Assembly (NCBI GenBank): GCA_017536845.1
Contig: JAFWCP010000518.1
Coordinates: 1 to 13,890 of the forward strand
DNA length: 13,890 bases
DNA from: Solobacterium sp.
Lineage (GTDB): Bacteria > Bacillota_I > Bacilli_A > Erysipelotrichales > Erysipelotrichaceae
Direction of reading: 5' to 3'
Under the pieces are notes generated by a model. That model was not told the DNA's origin and made no database searches. It was given only the letters and a program-made list of their open reading frames with translations. A program made the position numbers and the translations under genes. Positions 1-6,884 of this stretch are shown piece after piece (position 1 is the stretch's first letter; each line of letters opens with the position of its first letter).

Positions 1-2
1 CC

Positions 3-443
3 CCGGTGATGTACCTAGCCTGTTTCGGTTTTTCCTATTACAAGGCAGATCCGGAACACATCACGATGGACGTCTTTGACGGCATGATCAACGCCATCTG
101 TCAAAGTGACATGATGAAACGGTTCTATAAAGGAAAGAACTGTTTTGACAGGGCGGAGATTGACAGATATGTGCACGGTTCGGAAAGGTCGAAGAAAAGG
201 CAGTATCCGATGGACTGGGTATTTGATTTTTCCTATGACCTGTCTGTTCCGGAATATTACGTCACGCACCGGGAATGCGGTGTATGCAAGATTGCAAGGC
301 AGGAAAACCTGATGTTCCTGATGCCGCATCTTTGCTTGATGGACTATCCGACCATTGAATACAAAGGGGGAAAACTGCTGCGGACAAAGACGCTTGGCAA
401 CGGCAATGACTGCTGTGATTTCCATGTGGTGAAGAAAGCATGA
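3..443 (+). CDS. ATC-hydrolase-family protein (PF14196-like), 5' end outside window
   Basis: The C-terminal part resembles the L-2-amino-thiazoline-4-carboxylic acid hydrolase family, whose founding member opens the ATC ring on the route to L-cysteine in Pseudomonas. Counting from the GTG at 6, the family-like signature is C110-L-M-D113, then RTKTL and a terminal C136-C137-D138-F139. The frame is open to the left edge. Aligned with its downstream paralogue, about 65-70 N-terminal residues are missing, so the GTG/ATG codons at 6-11 are probably internal and the true start lies upstream. The stop overlaps the next start (ATGA, 440-443), which indicates translational coupling. Firmicute members are numerous and mostly uncharacterised, so the Pseudomonas reaction should not be assumed. 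Family call fairly sure; substrate unknown. Confidence 0.8.
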   Translation, partial: PVMYLACFGFSYYKADPEHITMDVFDGMINAICQSDMMKRFYKGKNCFDRAEIDRYVHGSERSKKRQYPMDWVFDFSYDLSVPEYYVTHRECGVCKIARQENLMFLMPHLCLMDYPTIEYKGGKLLRTKTLGNGNDCCDFHVVKKA

Positions 444-1162
444 GAGAAAAAGACCTGCCGATTGATCGGACAAAACACACCGTCTATTCGAAAAACGCGA
501 AGAAATGCGTCAGAAAACTTCTGCGTCGTTATTATGACCGCAGCAGGGCGGAAGAACTGTGGGAGAAGGTACAGCTGCAGTATGCGGCGTTTCTGAAAGA
601 TGAACCCGCCCTGAAGGATCTCAGGATCACAGCAAGCATCTATGATCCGATCCTGGTTTTTGCCTGGTACAAGGTGATTCCGGAAAAACCGTCGCTGGCA
701 GAGGTGCAGCAGGATATTTATCAGGCCTTCTTCGGCAGTTTTGATCTTCTGGGAAAGGTCTTCAGTCTCAACCGGAAGTTCGACATCTGTCTGGCGGAAA
801 AGATCTTCCGGAAAGCAAATGATATCCGCATTCAGGAGATTCAGCGCTTCCCGGCATCCTTCCGCATGGGTGCTTATGATTTTGATCAGGAGAACGGGGT
901 GATCCGTTACAGCTTTACGCAATGCCCCAATGCCGAATTCGCAAAGCGTCATCATATGGAGGATGTATTGCCGCTGATGTGCAACTGCGACCACCTTGCC
1001 ATGCGTAAAATTCATGCCTGCCTGATCCGGGAAGGCACGTGTGCGACTTCAAAGCGGTGTGATTACTGCATCGTCGGCGACAACAATCCGCTGGCAGGAG
1101 AATACGAACTGATCAAAGATGAGAGCGGCCTGCTGGTCAGCGTCAGGAAGGAAAAGACATGA
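440..1162 (+). CDS. ATC-hydrolase-family protein, second paralogue (PF14196-like)
   Basis: This 240-residue cytosolic protein has no signal peptide or membrane segment. It aligns with the preceding gene almost without gaps over the C-terminal core: residues 176-215 carry LPLMC181-N-C183-D184 and then T-C-A-T-S-K-R-C207-D208-Y209, matching C-L-M-D and C-C-D-F in its neighbour. It adds an acidic tail of about 25 residues after that core. The start at 440 overlaps the upstream stop by 4 bp, and its own stop overlaps the next start by 4 bp, so the three genes form one coupled unit. The two paralogues are clearly divergent. They may form a hetero-oligomer or use different substrates, which is inference. 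The cysteine-rich C-terminus is a striking common feature. Confidence 0.82.
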   Translation: MREKDLPIDRTKHTVYSKNAKKCVRKLLRRYYDRSRAEELWEKVQLQYAAFLKDEPALKDLRITASIYDPILVFAWYKVIPEKPSLAEVQQDIYQAFFGSFDLLGKVFSLNRKFDICLAEKIFRKANDIRIQEIQRFPASFRMGAYDFDQENGVIRYSFTQCPNAEFAKRHHMEDVLPLMCNCDHLAMRKIHACLIREGTCATSKRCDYCIVGDNNPLAGEYELIKDESGLLVSVRKEKT

Positions 1163-1638
1163 TTTTCCTGCAGCTGGTTTTATACTGCGCTGTGTTCATG
1201 CTGATGGTGAAGGCAGCGGTCAAAGACAATGCATTAAACGGGCTGTATTTTTATCCGAAACCCGTGCAGGAAAGGGCTTTTGCGCTTGGCCTGACAGACC
1301 GGGAAACTGTTGCCCGTAAACGGAAAGGATTCATGATCCCGTTCTTCCTGGTCATGGGAATCCTGCTTGTTCTGATCATCGGTCTCTGGAACGGGATTCA
1401 TGCCTTCAGACCGGCATATCTGCAGGCGCTTCTGTTTCTGGAAGTCATGAACTGGTATGACGGAATCGTCATAGACCGGCTGTGGGTCGGCCGCAGCCGG
1501 TTCTGGATCATCGCGGGAACCGAGGATATCCCGTTTGTGCAGACCTGGCCACAGGTGCTGAAAAAGCGGGGGATCCTGACCCTGGTCTGGCTTGCCGGCG
1601 CAGTGATTGCGGCCGGGCTTGTCGTCCTGCTTTTCTGA
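1159..1638 (+). CDS. Small integral membrane protein, probable 4 TM
   Basis: The protein has 159 residues and about four hydrophobic segments: 1-20, 58-79, about 86-105 and 138-159. Between the first two lies a basic soluble stretch (residues 35-57, including ARKRKG) that predicts a cytoplasmic loop. Between the last two lies a conserved-looking polar segment with IDRLWVGRSRFW and GTEDIPF (about 104-125). I cannot name a family. Its start overlaps the upstream stop (ATGA), and a terminator follows 82 bp after its stop, so it is the last gene of the operon with the two ATC-hydrolase-like genes. A role as membrane partner or transporter for their substrate is only a guess from position. Confidence 0.78.
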   Translation: MIFLQLVLYCAVFMLMVKAAVKDNALNGLYFYPKPVQERAFALGLTDRETVARKRKGFMIPFFLVMGILLVLIIGLWNGIHAFRPAYLQALLFLEVMNWYDGIVIDRLWVGRSRFWIIAGTEDIPFVQTWPQVLKKRGILTLVWLAGAVIAAGLVVLLF

Positions 1639-1719
1639 AGGAAATGATGCGATTCGAACAGATTCATCGCATGTAAACCCTGGCTGGATGCTGCCGTAAT
1701 TGAAGGATCTGTACAACAG

Positions 1720-1752
1720 TCCCGGAACATATTGATGGTTCCGGGATTTTTT
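1720..1752 (+). terminator. Rho-independent terminator of the ATC-hydrolase operon
   Basis: A perfect 9-bp stem, TCCCGGAAC (1720-1728) with GTTCCGGGA (1738-1746), encloses a 9-nt loop and is followed directly by six T (1747-1752). It lies 82 bp after the membrane protein stop. A weaker inverted repeat, ATGCGAT/ATCGCAT (1647-1653, 1666-1672), lies just after that stop and has no T tract. Confidence 0.9.
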
Positions 1753-1855
1753 CGTGAATGCGGATCAGACAGCTGCCTTTCATTCGATCTTTCATTCCCG
1801 TTGGGCTGAAAAGCCTGATCATCGCGGACAAGGCAGAAGATCTTTCTGAAGTATA

Positions 1856-1884
1856 TTGACATCATGTCAGAATAGATATACCAT
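1856..1884 (+). promoter_or_regulatory. Sigma-A-type promoter of the DUF4405-FGE-flavodoxin gene
   Basis: A perfect -35 box TTGACA (1856-1861) is followed after 17 bp by TACCAT (1879-1884), a 4/6 match to the -10 consensus. TATACC at 1877 is an alternative with a 15-bp spacer. The first operator palindrome overlaps the -35 box and the second begins where transcription should start. The layout is that of a promoter shut off by a repressor. Confidence 0.65.
1857..1869 (+). promoter_or_regulatory. Operator palindrome 1 (TGACAT-C-ATGTCA)
   Basis: This is a perfect 13-bp palindrome, 6+1+6, whose left arm lies inside the -35 hexamer. Its outer TGACA/TGTCA core is the same as in the palindrome centred 36 bp downstream, so both are probably bound by the same dimeric repressor. 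The TetR or MarR family is typical for this layout. No such regulator is encoded in the window. Confidence 0.7.
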
Positions 1885-1890
1885 ACTGTA

Positions 1891-1907
1891 GCTGACACTG
1901 TGTCAGC
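1891..1907 (+). promoter_or_regulatory. Operator palindrome 2 (GCTGACAC-T-GTGTCAGC)
   Basis: This is a perfect 17-bp palindrome, 8+1+8, located at the expected transcription start. It shares the TGACA/TGTCA core with operator 1; the centres are at 1863 and 1899. Because it has no T tract and lies 50 bp before the ribosome site, an operator is a better reading than a terminator. Confidence 0.7.
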
Positions 1908-1957
1908 ATAGCCTGAACAAGACTGGCTATGGAAAAAATCAAAGGAGGAATTTCAGC

Positions 1958-4123
1958 ATGTCCGGATCAGATACTGTTATCAAAAGAGTCATAGACATTC
2001 TCATGACTGCTGTCCTGCTGTGCCTGATGGCGTATCAGGTGACAGGCGAAATGGCACATGAATGGATCGGCATATCCATGACCGTACTGGTCATCATCCA
2101 TCAGATCCTGAACCGCAAGTGGTATGGTGTCCTGTTCAGGGGAAAATACAATCCATACCGGACCGTATCCACCGTATTGAACATCCTGCTTCTGATCTGC
2201 CTGGCCATGACCGCGTTCTGCGGAATGTCCATGAGCAGTTATGCGGTGCCGTTTCTTTACGGCATGGCCCCGGTCGCTTTTGTCCGGATGATGCATCTTG
2301 CGATGTCGCATTGGGCAATCGTCCTGATGGGTCTGCATCTGGGCATGCATATCCCGGCCATGACGGCAGGGCTGAAATGGCAGCCAGAGACCAGGAATGT
2401 TCTCACATGGGTTTTTGCCGGTTTCAGCGGTATCGGCCTGTACCTGTTCTTACGTAACAACATGCCGGATTATATGCTTTTCCGGGTTCTGTTTGCCTTT
2501 ATCGATTATGACAAAGCCAGCTGGCAGGTGTTCCTTGAAAATGTGCTGATGCTGGCATTCCCGGTATTTATCGGGACCCAGACAGCCCATCTCTGCCGGA
2601 ATGCGGCAAAAAGAACTTCCGCTCAGAATCTGCGGCCGGCAGTATCTGTGATCGTCATGGCCATCATCGGCATCCTGCTTCAGATCGTGGTTCCTTCCGG
2701 AAATGGGACATCATATATTGTCAATGATGACTGGTCTTCGACAGCTGATGACATCACCGTCAGTGAAACGGACAATATCAGGCCGACAGAGCATTCAGCT
2801 GCAGAAACGGTGGATGACGGGTTTGTGATGATTCAGGGAGGCTCCTTCCTGATGGGCAGTCCGGAAACGGAAAACTGGCGGATTGATGATGAAATCCGGC
2901 ATGAAGTCAGCGTCTCTTCCTTTTACATGGATCCTTTTGAAACCACACAGGCAGAGTATGTCCGTCTGATGGACGAGAATCCTTCCGCATTTATCTCAGA
3001 TGCTCTTCCGATTGAGAATATCTCCTGGCTGGATGCCGTTCGTTTTGCCAACGCCAAAAGCAAGGATGCATGCCTGACACCGGTCTATATGATCTCAGAT
3101 CAGGGTGTGACGTGGGATCGCTCGGCTGACGGCTATCGGCTTCCGACCGAAGCGGAGTGGGAATATGCCTGCCGTGCCGGTACGGAAACACCGTTCAACA
3201 CCGAGAGGTCCTTAAGCGCGGCTGAAGCGAATTTCTATGGCCATTATCCATATGAAATCGAAGAGAACTATTTCAACAATTCTGTCCTTGAAGCAAAACC
3301 GGGAGAATACCGGCAGACAACGGTTTCCGTCGGCAGCTTTGAACCGAATGCATGGGGCCTCTATGACATGCATGGCAATGTCAACGAATGGTGCTGGGAC
3401 TGGTACGGAACCTACGATACTGCGGCAGCGACGGATCCGACCGGACCGATTCAGGGAACAAGGCATGTCTATCGCGGCGGCGGATGGAATGATTTTGCAA
3501 AAAACATGCGCAGTGCCTACCGTGCGGCCGGGCAGGAAGATATGAAAAGCTTCAATCTCGGCGTGCGTCTTGTCCGCAATGCGGACCACAGTCCATCGGG
3601 ATTGGTGACGGCAGGGGAAACTTCACTGCAGGCAGAAACTGACGGGAAAGTCCTGATTGCCTATTTCTCCTGGGGTGGAAATACAAGGCGGATCGCCGGT
3701 GAAATCCAGACGCAGACAGGCGCTGACATCTTTGAAATCTCGCCCGTGCAGCCGTATTCTTCTGATTACAATACGGTACTGATGGAAGCACAGGAAGACC
3801 AGCACAGACAGGCAAGGCCTGCACTTTCCGGACATGTGGAAAACATGGAGGCGTATGACATCATCCTGCTGGGGTATCCGAACTGGTGGGCATCCATTCC
3901 GATGCCGATTGCTTCTTTCCTTGAGGAATATGATTTTGCCGGGAAAACGATCATTCCGTTCTGTTCCCATGGCGGCGGCCGCTTCGGCCAGAGCCTGACC
4001 GCAGTCGCGAAACTGGCACCGGATGCAGTGATCGGAAAGGGACTTTCCGTCCATTATTCCGGCGGTGCATCCCTGAGCTCAGATGTCACCGCATGGCTGA
4101 TGGAAAACGGCCTGGGCGAGTGA
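1958..4123 (+). CDS. DUF4405-like membrane domain + FGE/SUMF1-like domain + flavodoxin fusion
   Basis: This 721-residue protein has three parts. Residues 8-247 hold about seven helices (12-28, 35-52, 70-90, 112-133, 147-165, 188-208, 228-246). The first four resemble DUF4405, a cytochrome-b561-like fold with histidines H34, H48, H113, H118, H127 and H131 in or beside helices. Residues 288-540 form a formylglycine-generating-enzyme-like (SUMF1/EgtB/PvdO) domain: GGSFLMGS, RLPTEAEWEYACR (394-406), GLYDMHGNVNEW (467-478) and YRGGGW (505-510). It has no cysteine after C479, so the paired FGE catalytic cysteines are absent. Residues 562-719 form a flavodoxin with phosphate loop SWGGNT (571-576) and GYPNWW (639-644). 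Positive charges at the N-terminus and in the loops 53-68 and 214-226 put the N-terminus inside. Seven helices then place both C-terminal domains outside the membrane. The start is set by AAAGGAGG at 1941-1948. The gene stands alone between its promoter and a terminator. A transmembrane electron-transfer role is inference. Confidence 0.88.
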   Translation: MSGSDTVIKRVIDILMTAVLLCLMAYQVTGEMAHEWIGISMTVLVIIHQILNRKWYGVLFRGKYNPYRTVSTVLNILLLICLAMTAFCGMSMSSYAVPFLYGMAPVAFVRMMHLAMSHWAIVLMGLHLGMHIPAMTAGLKWQPETRNVLTWVFAGFSGIGLYLFLRNNMPDYMLFRVLFAFIDYDKASWQVFLENVLMLAFPVFIGTQTAHLCRNAAKRTSAQNLRPAVSVIVMAIIGILLQIVVPSGNGTSYIVNDDWSSTADDITVSETDNIRPTEHSAAETVDDGFVMIQGGSFLMGSPETENWRIDDEIRHEVSVSSFYMDPFETTQAEYVRLMDENPSAFISDALPIENISWLDAVRFANAKSKDACLTPVYMISDQGVTWDRSADGYRLPTEAEWEYACRAGTETPFNTERSLSAAEANFYGHYPYEIEENYFNNSVLEAKPGEYRQTTVSVGSFEPNAWGLYDMHGNVNEWCWDWYGTYDTAAATDPTGPIQGTRHVYRGGGWNDFAKNMRSAYRAAGQEDMKSFNLGVRLVRNADHSPSGLVTAGETSLQAETDGKVLIAYFSWGGNTRRIAGEIQTQTGADIFEISPVQPYSSDYNTVLMEAQEDQHRQARPALSGHVENMEAYDIILLGYPNWWASIPMPIASFLEEYDFAGKTIIPFCSHGGGRFGQSLTAVAKLAPDAVIGKGLSVHYSGGASLSSDVTAWLMENGLGE

Positions 4124-4161
4124 GGGTTCTCTGACGGTCAGGAACAGACAGATCCGACTAT

Positions 4162-4205
4162 AAAAGGCCCGGGAAACAGTCATGTGGCTGCAGCCCGGGT
4201 CTTTT
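4162..4205 (+). terminator. Terminator after the fusion gene
   Basis: AAAAGGCCCGGG (4162-4173) pairs with CCCGGGTCTTTT (4194-4205) through one G-U pair, with a 20-nt loop that can pair further through CAG/CTG. The stem ends in four T on the plus strand and four A on its left flank, so it could also work in the minus direction. It lies 38 bp after the fusion gene stop. Confidence 0.75.
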
Positions 4206-4618
4206 CCATGCTGTAAGGCGGCAGGGACTGAAGAGATGCAGAAGTGGGAATGAGAAAAAATCAGCCATGCTTTCTGAGCGATAGATGGAATACAGCGCGT
4301 GCCGGTGACAGGACGCAATGCCGCCTTCAATTCTTTCCTTGTCTTCTGACGGGAATCGGTAATATCGCTTCTTCCTGCATGTCTGTACAGGCTTCCATCA
4401 TGCCGTCTGCCTGTGCTTTTATCTTCTGTTTTTTCTTTGTTATCATAACCAAAACACAATGGCAGCCTTCTTCATCAGTTCAGGTATGCGGCCGGAACCG
4501 GCAGGAAAGGGCGATAAAGCGGTGTGTTACAATACGTAACAGCACCGTGACGGCACGTCCCTTGTGAACATGCAGGATCAGACCTGTCATACGGTCAGAA
4601 AGAAAAGCGCGTCTGTAT
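4206..4618. other. Gene-free stretch before the XRE pseudogene
   Basis: No reading frame here has a ribosome site or plausible protein composition. The stretch holds a T-rich run (about 4427-4441), an 11-bp palindrome GTTAT-C-ATAAC (4439-4449) and the inverted repeat described at 4525-4541. It may be the former promoter region of the broken XRE gene. Confidence 0.5.
4525..4541. promoter_or_regulatory. Inverted repeat TGTTAC-n5-GTAACA, possible XRE operator
   Basis: Perfect 6-bp arms flank a 5-bp centre, about 78 bp before the start of the XRE pseudogene. Small repressors of this class often bind their own promoter at such sites. There is no independent support, and the regulator itself appears to be dead. 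Confidence 0.3.
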
Positions 4619-5241
4619 ATGACATTTGGAGAAAAGCTTCGAAAAGCAAGGAAAGAAGCAAAGCTTTCACAGAATTTTCCGAAAAGGCAGGTGTTTCAAG
4701 ATCGCCGTTGCCAGGTGGGAATCGGACAGAGGCATGCCGGATGTGGAGAACCTGAAGGTGATTGCCTCCCTGCTCAACGTCAGCATCGACTATCTGCTTG
4801 CGGATGACAGCCGACTGACATTCAATGAAACAAGGGAACCGATCGACCTGGATTCCTATACGAAAACAGGAAAGTGCCGGGATCGGAAGGATGCCGCCTG
4901 CTATGCGAAATACAGCAGTGCGGATGCGATCTATCCTTTGATCAGAAGGAAGAAGCAGTCCCTGCTGGAAAAGACCGTGGACATTATCGTAAGGCCCGGC
5001 ATCGTGCAGCTTGCTGACTATATGAACAACTCTGACGGATATTTCCTTGTGGAAACAAAAGGGAAACAGCTTCTTGTCAGGGTCGGAAAGGATTTCATCT
5101 CGTCCTCGGAACCGGCAAACAGGGTGGATCCCAAGAAGTTTATCATCGGCAGCAATGTGTTCCGCAAAGCAGCTTACCGGCTTATCCGAAAAGGAAGGAT
5201 ATGTGATCAGGGCTGAAAAGCCCTTTTCAAAAGATGAATGA
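4619..5241 (+). pseudogene. XRE-family transcriptional regulator broken by three frameshifts
   Basis: The gene starts as a textbook XRE/Cro HTH protein (MTFGEKLRKARKEAKLSQ, 4619-4672). The frame then moves to EFSEKAGVSRS (4672-4704) and again to AVARWESDRGMPDVENLK onward. Each move is explained by loss of one G from a GG (CAG|GAA near 4672, TCG|GCC near 4704). The HTH ends normally with NVSIDYLLADD. A C-terminal domain of about 120 residues follows in that third frame up to about 5183. A third shift near 5175-5187, one base gained or two lost, would restore SEKEGYVIRAEKPFSKDE and a stop at 5239-5241. Reversing the shifts gives about 207 residues, normal for such regulators. Without repair the protein stops within the HTH. 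Three indels in 620 bp while every neighbour is intact favour true decay, but base-calling errors cannot be excluded. Confidence 0.8.
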
Positions 5242-5307
5242 AAACAGCAAACCGGTGGAAGAATGGAATTATTCTCTGTTCATCCAAGGCAAATCCTGAT
5301 AAACCTT

Positions 5308-5325
5308 TGCACTGAAAAAAGTGCA
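5308..5325. repeat. Short inverted repeat TGCACT-gaaaaa-AGTGCA
   Basis: Perfect 6-bp arms flank a 6-nt A-rich loop, 44 bp before the start of the hydrolase gene. It has no T tract on the plus strand, so an operator or a leader hairpin is as likely as a terminator. I found no clear -35/-10 pair here; a GTATAT at 5335-5340 could be a -10. Confidence 0.3.
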
Positions 5326-5368
5326 GTCAGGGTGGTATATGTCCGAACCGCAGTCAGGAGGAATTATT

Positions 5369-6190
5369 ATGAGTTACTTTACGCTGAAAAACGGCGAAAA
5401 ACTGTATTATGAGGACAAGGGAAACGGTCCCGAAACGCTGGTCATGATGCATGGCTGGACAAGCAGTCATGAAATCTATGAGAAACCGGTGGAAAGCCTG
5501 CAGAAACAGGCCAGATGCATCATCTATGACCATCGCGGCCATTCCTTCAGCAAGGATGCCAACCATGAAAACCCCACCATGGAAACACTGGCATCCGACC
5601 TGCATGAACTGATCGAGGGTCTTTCCCTTGCCGATATCACGCTTCTTGGCTGGTCAATGGGGGCCGGCGTTGTGTTCAACTATGTCAGGCTTTACGGCTG
5701 TGACCGCCTGAAGCGGATTATCCTTGTGGATATGACGCCTAAACAGCTCAACGACGCGGAATGGAAGCTGGGTCTGTATCAGGGCAGATACACGAAGGAA
5801 GATATGGAGCGTGATGCTGATAAGGACTTCTTCTCCCTGTACAAGGAATTTGCCGTCGGCGCAATTCCCAGGCTGAAGAAGATCCCCGGCTTCCTGTTAA
5901 GGAAACCGCTGAAAGAAAGGCTGGCAGGCTGTGACGAAGCAGTGCTGAAGAGTCTGGCAAAATCCATGAAGATGCAGGACAACCGTCCTGTTGTCGAGCA
6001 GATCACGGTGCCGGTGACATACTTCTACGCCGAACCCGGTTCCCTGTTCTCGCCGGCTCTTGCAGACTGGTACAAAGACCATGTCAGGACGCCCTTCAAG
6101 GCCGTCTGCTTCCCGGAAAGCACCCATATGCTGGTGAGCGACCATCCTGAGAAGTTCGCCGAAGAAGTCAGCAAGGTTCTGGGAAACTGA
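5369..6190 (+). CDS. Alpha/beta-fold hydrolase
   Basis: This 273-residue cytosolic protein has the complete fold signature: oxyanion motif MMHGWTSS (26-33), the DHRGHSFS strand (54-61), nucleophile elbow GWSMG with Ser96, and catalytic His253 in ESTHM. The acid is probably E222 (AEPGSLF) or D121 (LVDMTP). A cap of about 85 residues lies between strands 6 and 7. The start at 5369 is chosen because AGGAGG (5356-5361) stands 7 nt before it; a possible start at 5321 lacks such a site. The family covers esterases, lactonases and dehalogenase-like enzymes, and the substrate cannot be read from the sequence. The B3/B4 gene begins 28 bp downstream, so the two are probably cotranscribed. Confidence 0.9.
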   Translation: MSYFTLKNGEKLYYEDKGNGPETLVMMHGWTSSHEIYEKPVESLQKQARCIIYDHRGHSFSKDANHENPTMETLASDLHELIEGLSLADITLLGWSMGAGVVFNYVRLYGCDRLKRIILVDMTPKQLNDAEWKLGLYQGRYTKEDMERDADKDFFSLYKEFAVGAIPRLKKIPGFLLRKPLKERLAGCDEAVLKSLAKSMKMQDNRPVVEQITVPVTYFYAEPGSLFSPALADWYKDHVRTPFKAVCFPESTHMLVSDHPEKFAEEVSKVLGN

Positions 6191-6218
6191 TCTGCCGCTC
6201 ATTGCACAGGAAAAACGA

Positions 6219-6884
6219 ATGAAATACGAGGTTTCGATTGATCAGAAACTGTTTGATGTGTATCCGGATATCCGTCTGGGAGTACTGCGTTTCCAGGCGG
6301 ATGTCAGGGAACCGGAAGAACGGTTCTGGGCTTTTATGCATGAAGAAGTTCTGCCGCAGGCACTGGCTGCCATGGCAGGAAAAGAATGGAGTGAGATTCC
6401 CGGGATCAGAGGAAGCCGTGCTGCCTATAAGGCATTCGGCCGTAATCCCGGCAGGTACAGGGTTTCGTCGGAGGCATTGCTCAGAAGAGTCCGGCGCGGG
6501 GACGAGCTGTATCACATCAATTCCGTGGTGGATGTCAACAACCTGATCTCTGTAAGAAGCGGCCTGTCCGTCGGCTCCTATGACCTCAGCCGGATTCATG
6601 GACCGATCATCCTGCGCAAGGCGGAACACGGTGAAGGATATACCGGCATCGGCAAGGATTTCCTGGATATGGAAAACATGCTCGTGCTGGCGGATGAGGA
6701 AGGCATCTTCGGATCCTCCATGTCCGATTCCACCCGTGCCATGGTGACGGAGAAGGCAAAGGACATCCTTGCGGTGATCTACTGTTTTGAAAATGACATT
6801 GACCTTGCCGCATTGCTGGAAGAAGCAGGCAAAGCGTTTGCCGGTTATGCCGGTGCGTATGATATTGAATCCTGGATGGTATGA
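6219..6884 (+). CDS. Stand-alone B3/B4 domain protein (PheRS beta-chain-like)
   Basis: This 221-residue protein carries the B3/B4 fold found in the beta chain of phenylalanyl-tRNA synthetase, where it holds the editing site that hydrolyses mischarged Tyr-tRNA(Phe). Recognisable stretches are IPGIRGSRAAYKAFGRNPGR (60-79), the SVVDVNNLISVRSGLSVGSYDL core (102-123) and FGSSMSDSTRAMVT (164-177). Such free-standing proteins are common in Bacillota and lack the catalytic and anticodon-binding parts. A trans-editing role has been proposed by analogy but is not shown here. The ribosome site is weak (CAGGAAAA, 6207-6214). The gene follows the hydrolase by 28 bp and probably shares its transcript. Confidence 0.85.
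   Translation: MKYEVSIDQKLFDVYPDIRLGVLRFQADVREPEERFWAFMHEEVLPQALAAMAGKEWSEIPGIRGSRAAYKAFGRNPGRYRVSSEALLRRVRRGDELYHINSVVDVNNLISVRSGLSVGSYDLSRIHGPIILRKAEHGEGYTGIGKDFLDMENMLVLADEEGIFGSSMSDSTRAMVTEKAKDILAVIYCFENDIDLAALLEEAGKAFAGYAGAYDIESWMV

Noticed and set aside
344..1015. Minus-strand open frame (223 codons) across the two ATC-hydrolase genes.
   Set aside because: Antisense to conserved family motifs on the plus strand; it crosses the ATGA junction and has no ribosome site.
1647..1672. Inverted repeat ATGCGAT/ATCGCAT after the membrane protein stop.
   Set aside because: A 12-nt loop, no T tract and no promoter context; the real terminator is 50 bp further on.
2819..3577. A genuine sulfatase-activating formylglycine-generating enzyme.
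   Set aside because: The catalytic cysteine pair is missing and no sulfatase gene is seen; the fold alone does not show that activity.
4079..4459. Minus-strand open frame covering the terminator after the fusion gene.
   Set aside because: It runs through the terminator hairpin and overlaps the end of the fusion gene; no ribosome site or protein-like motif.
4244..4567. Plus-strand open frame of 107 codons between the fusion gene and the XRE pseudogene.
   Set aside because: It has an implausible composition (Cys, Arg, Ser rich), no ribosome site, and runs through the palindrome region.
5321..5368. Upstream GTG start for the alpha/beta hydrolase.
   Set aside because: It would lie within the inverted repeat and lacks a ribosome site, while AGGAGG at 5356-5361 fits the ATG at 5369.
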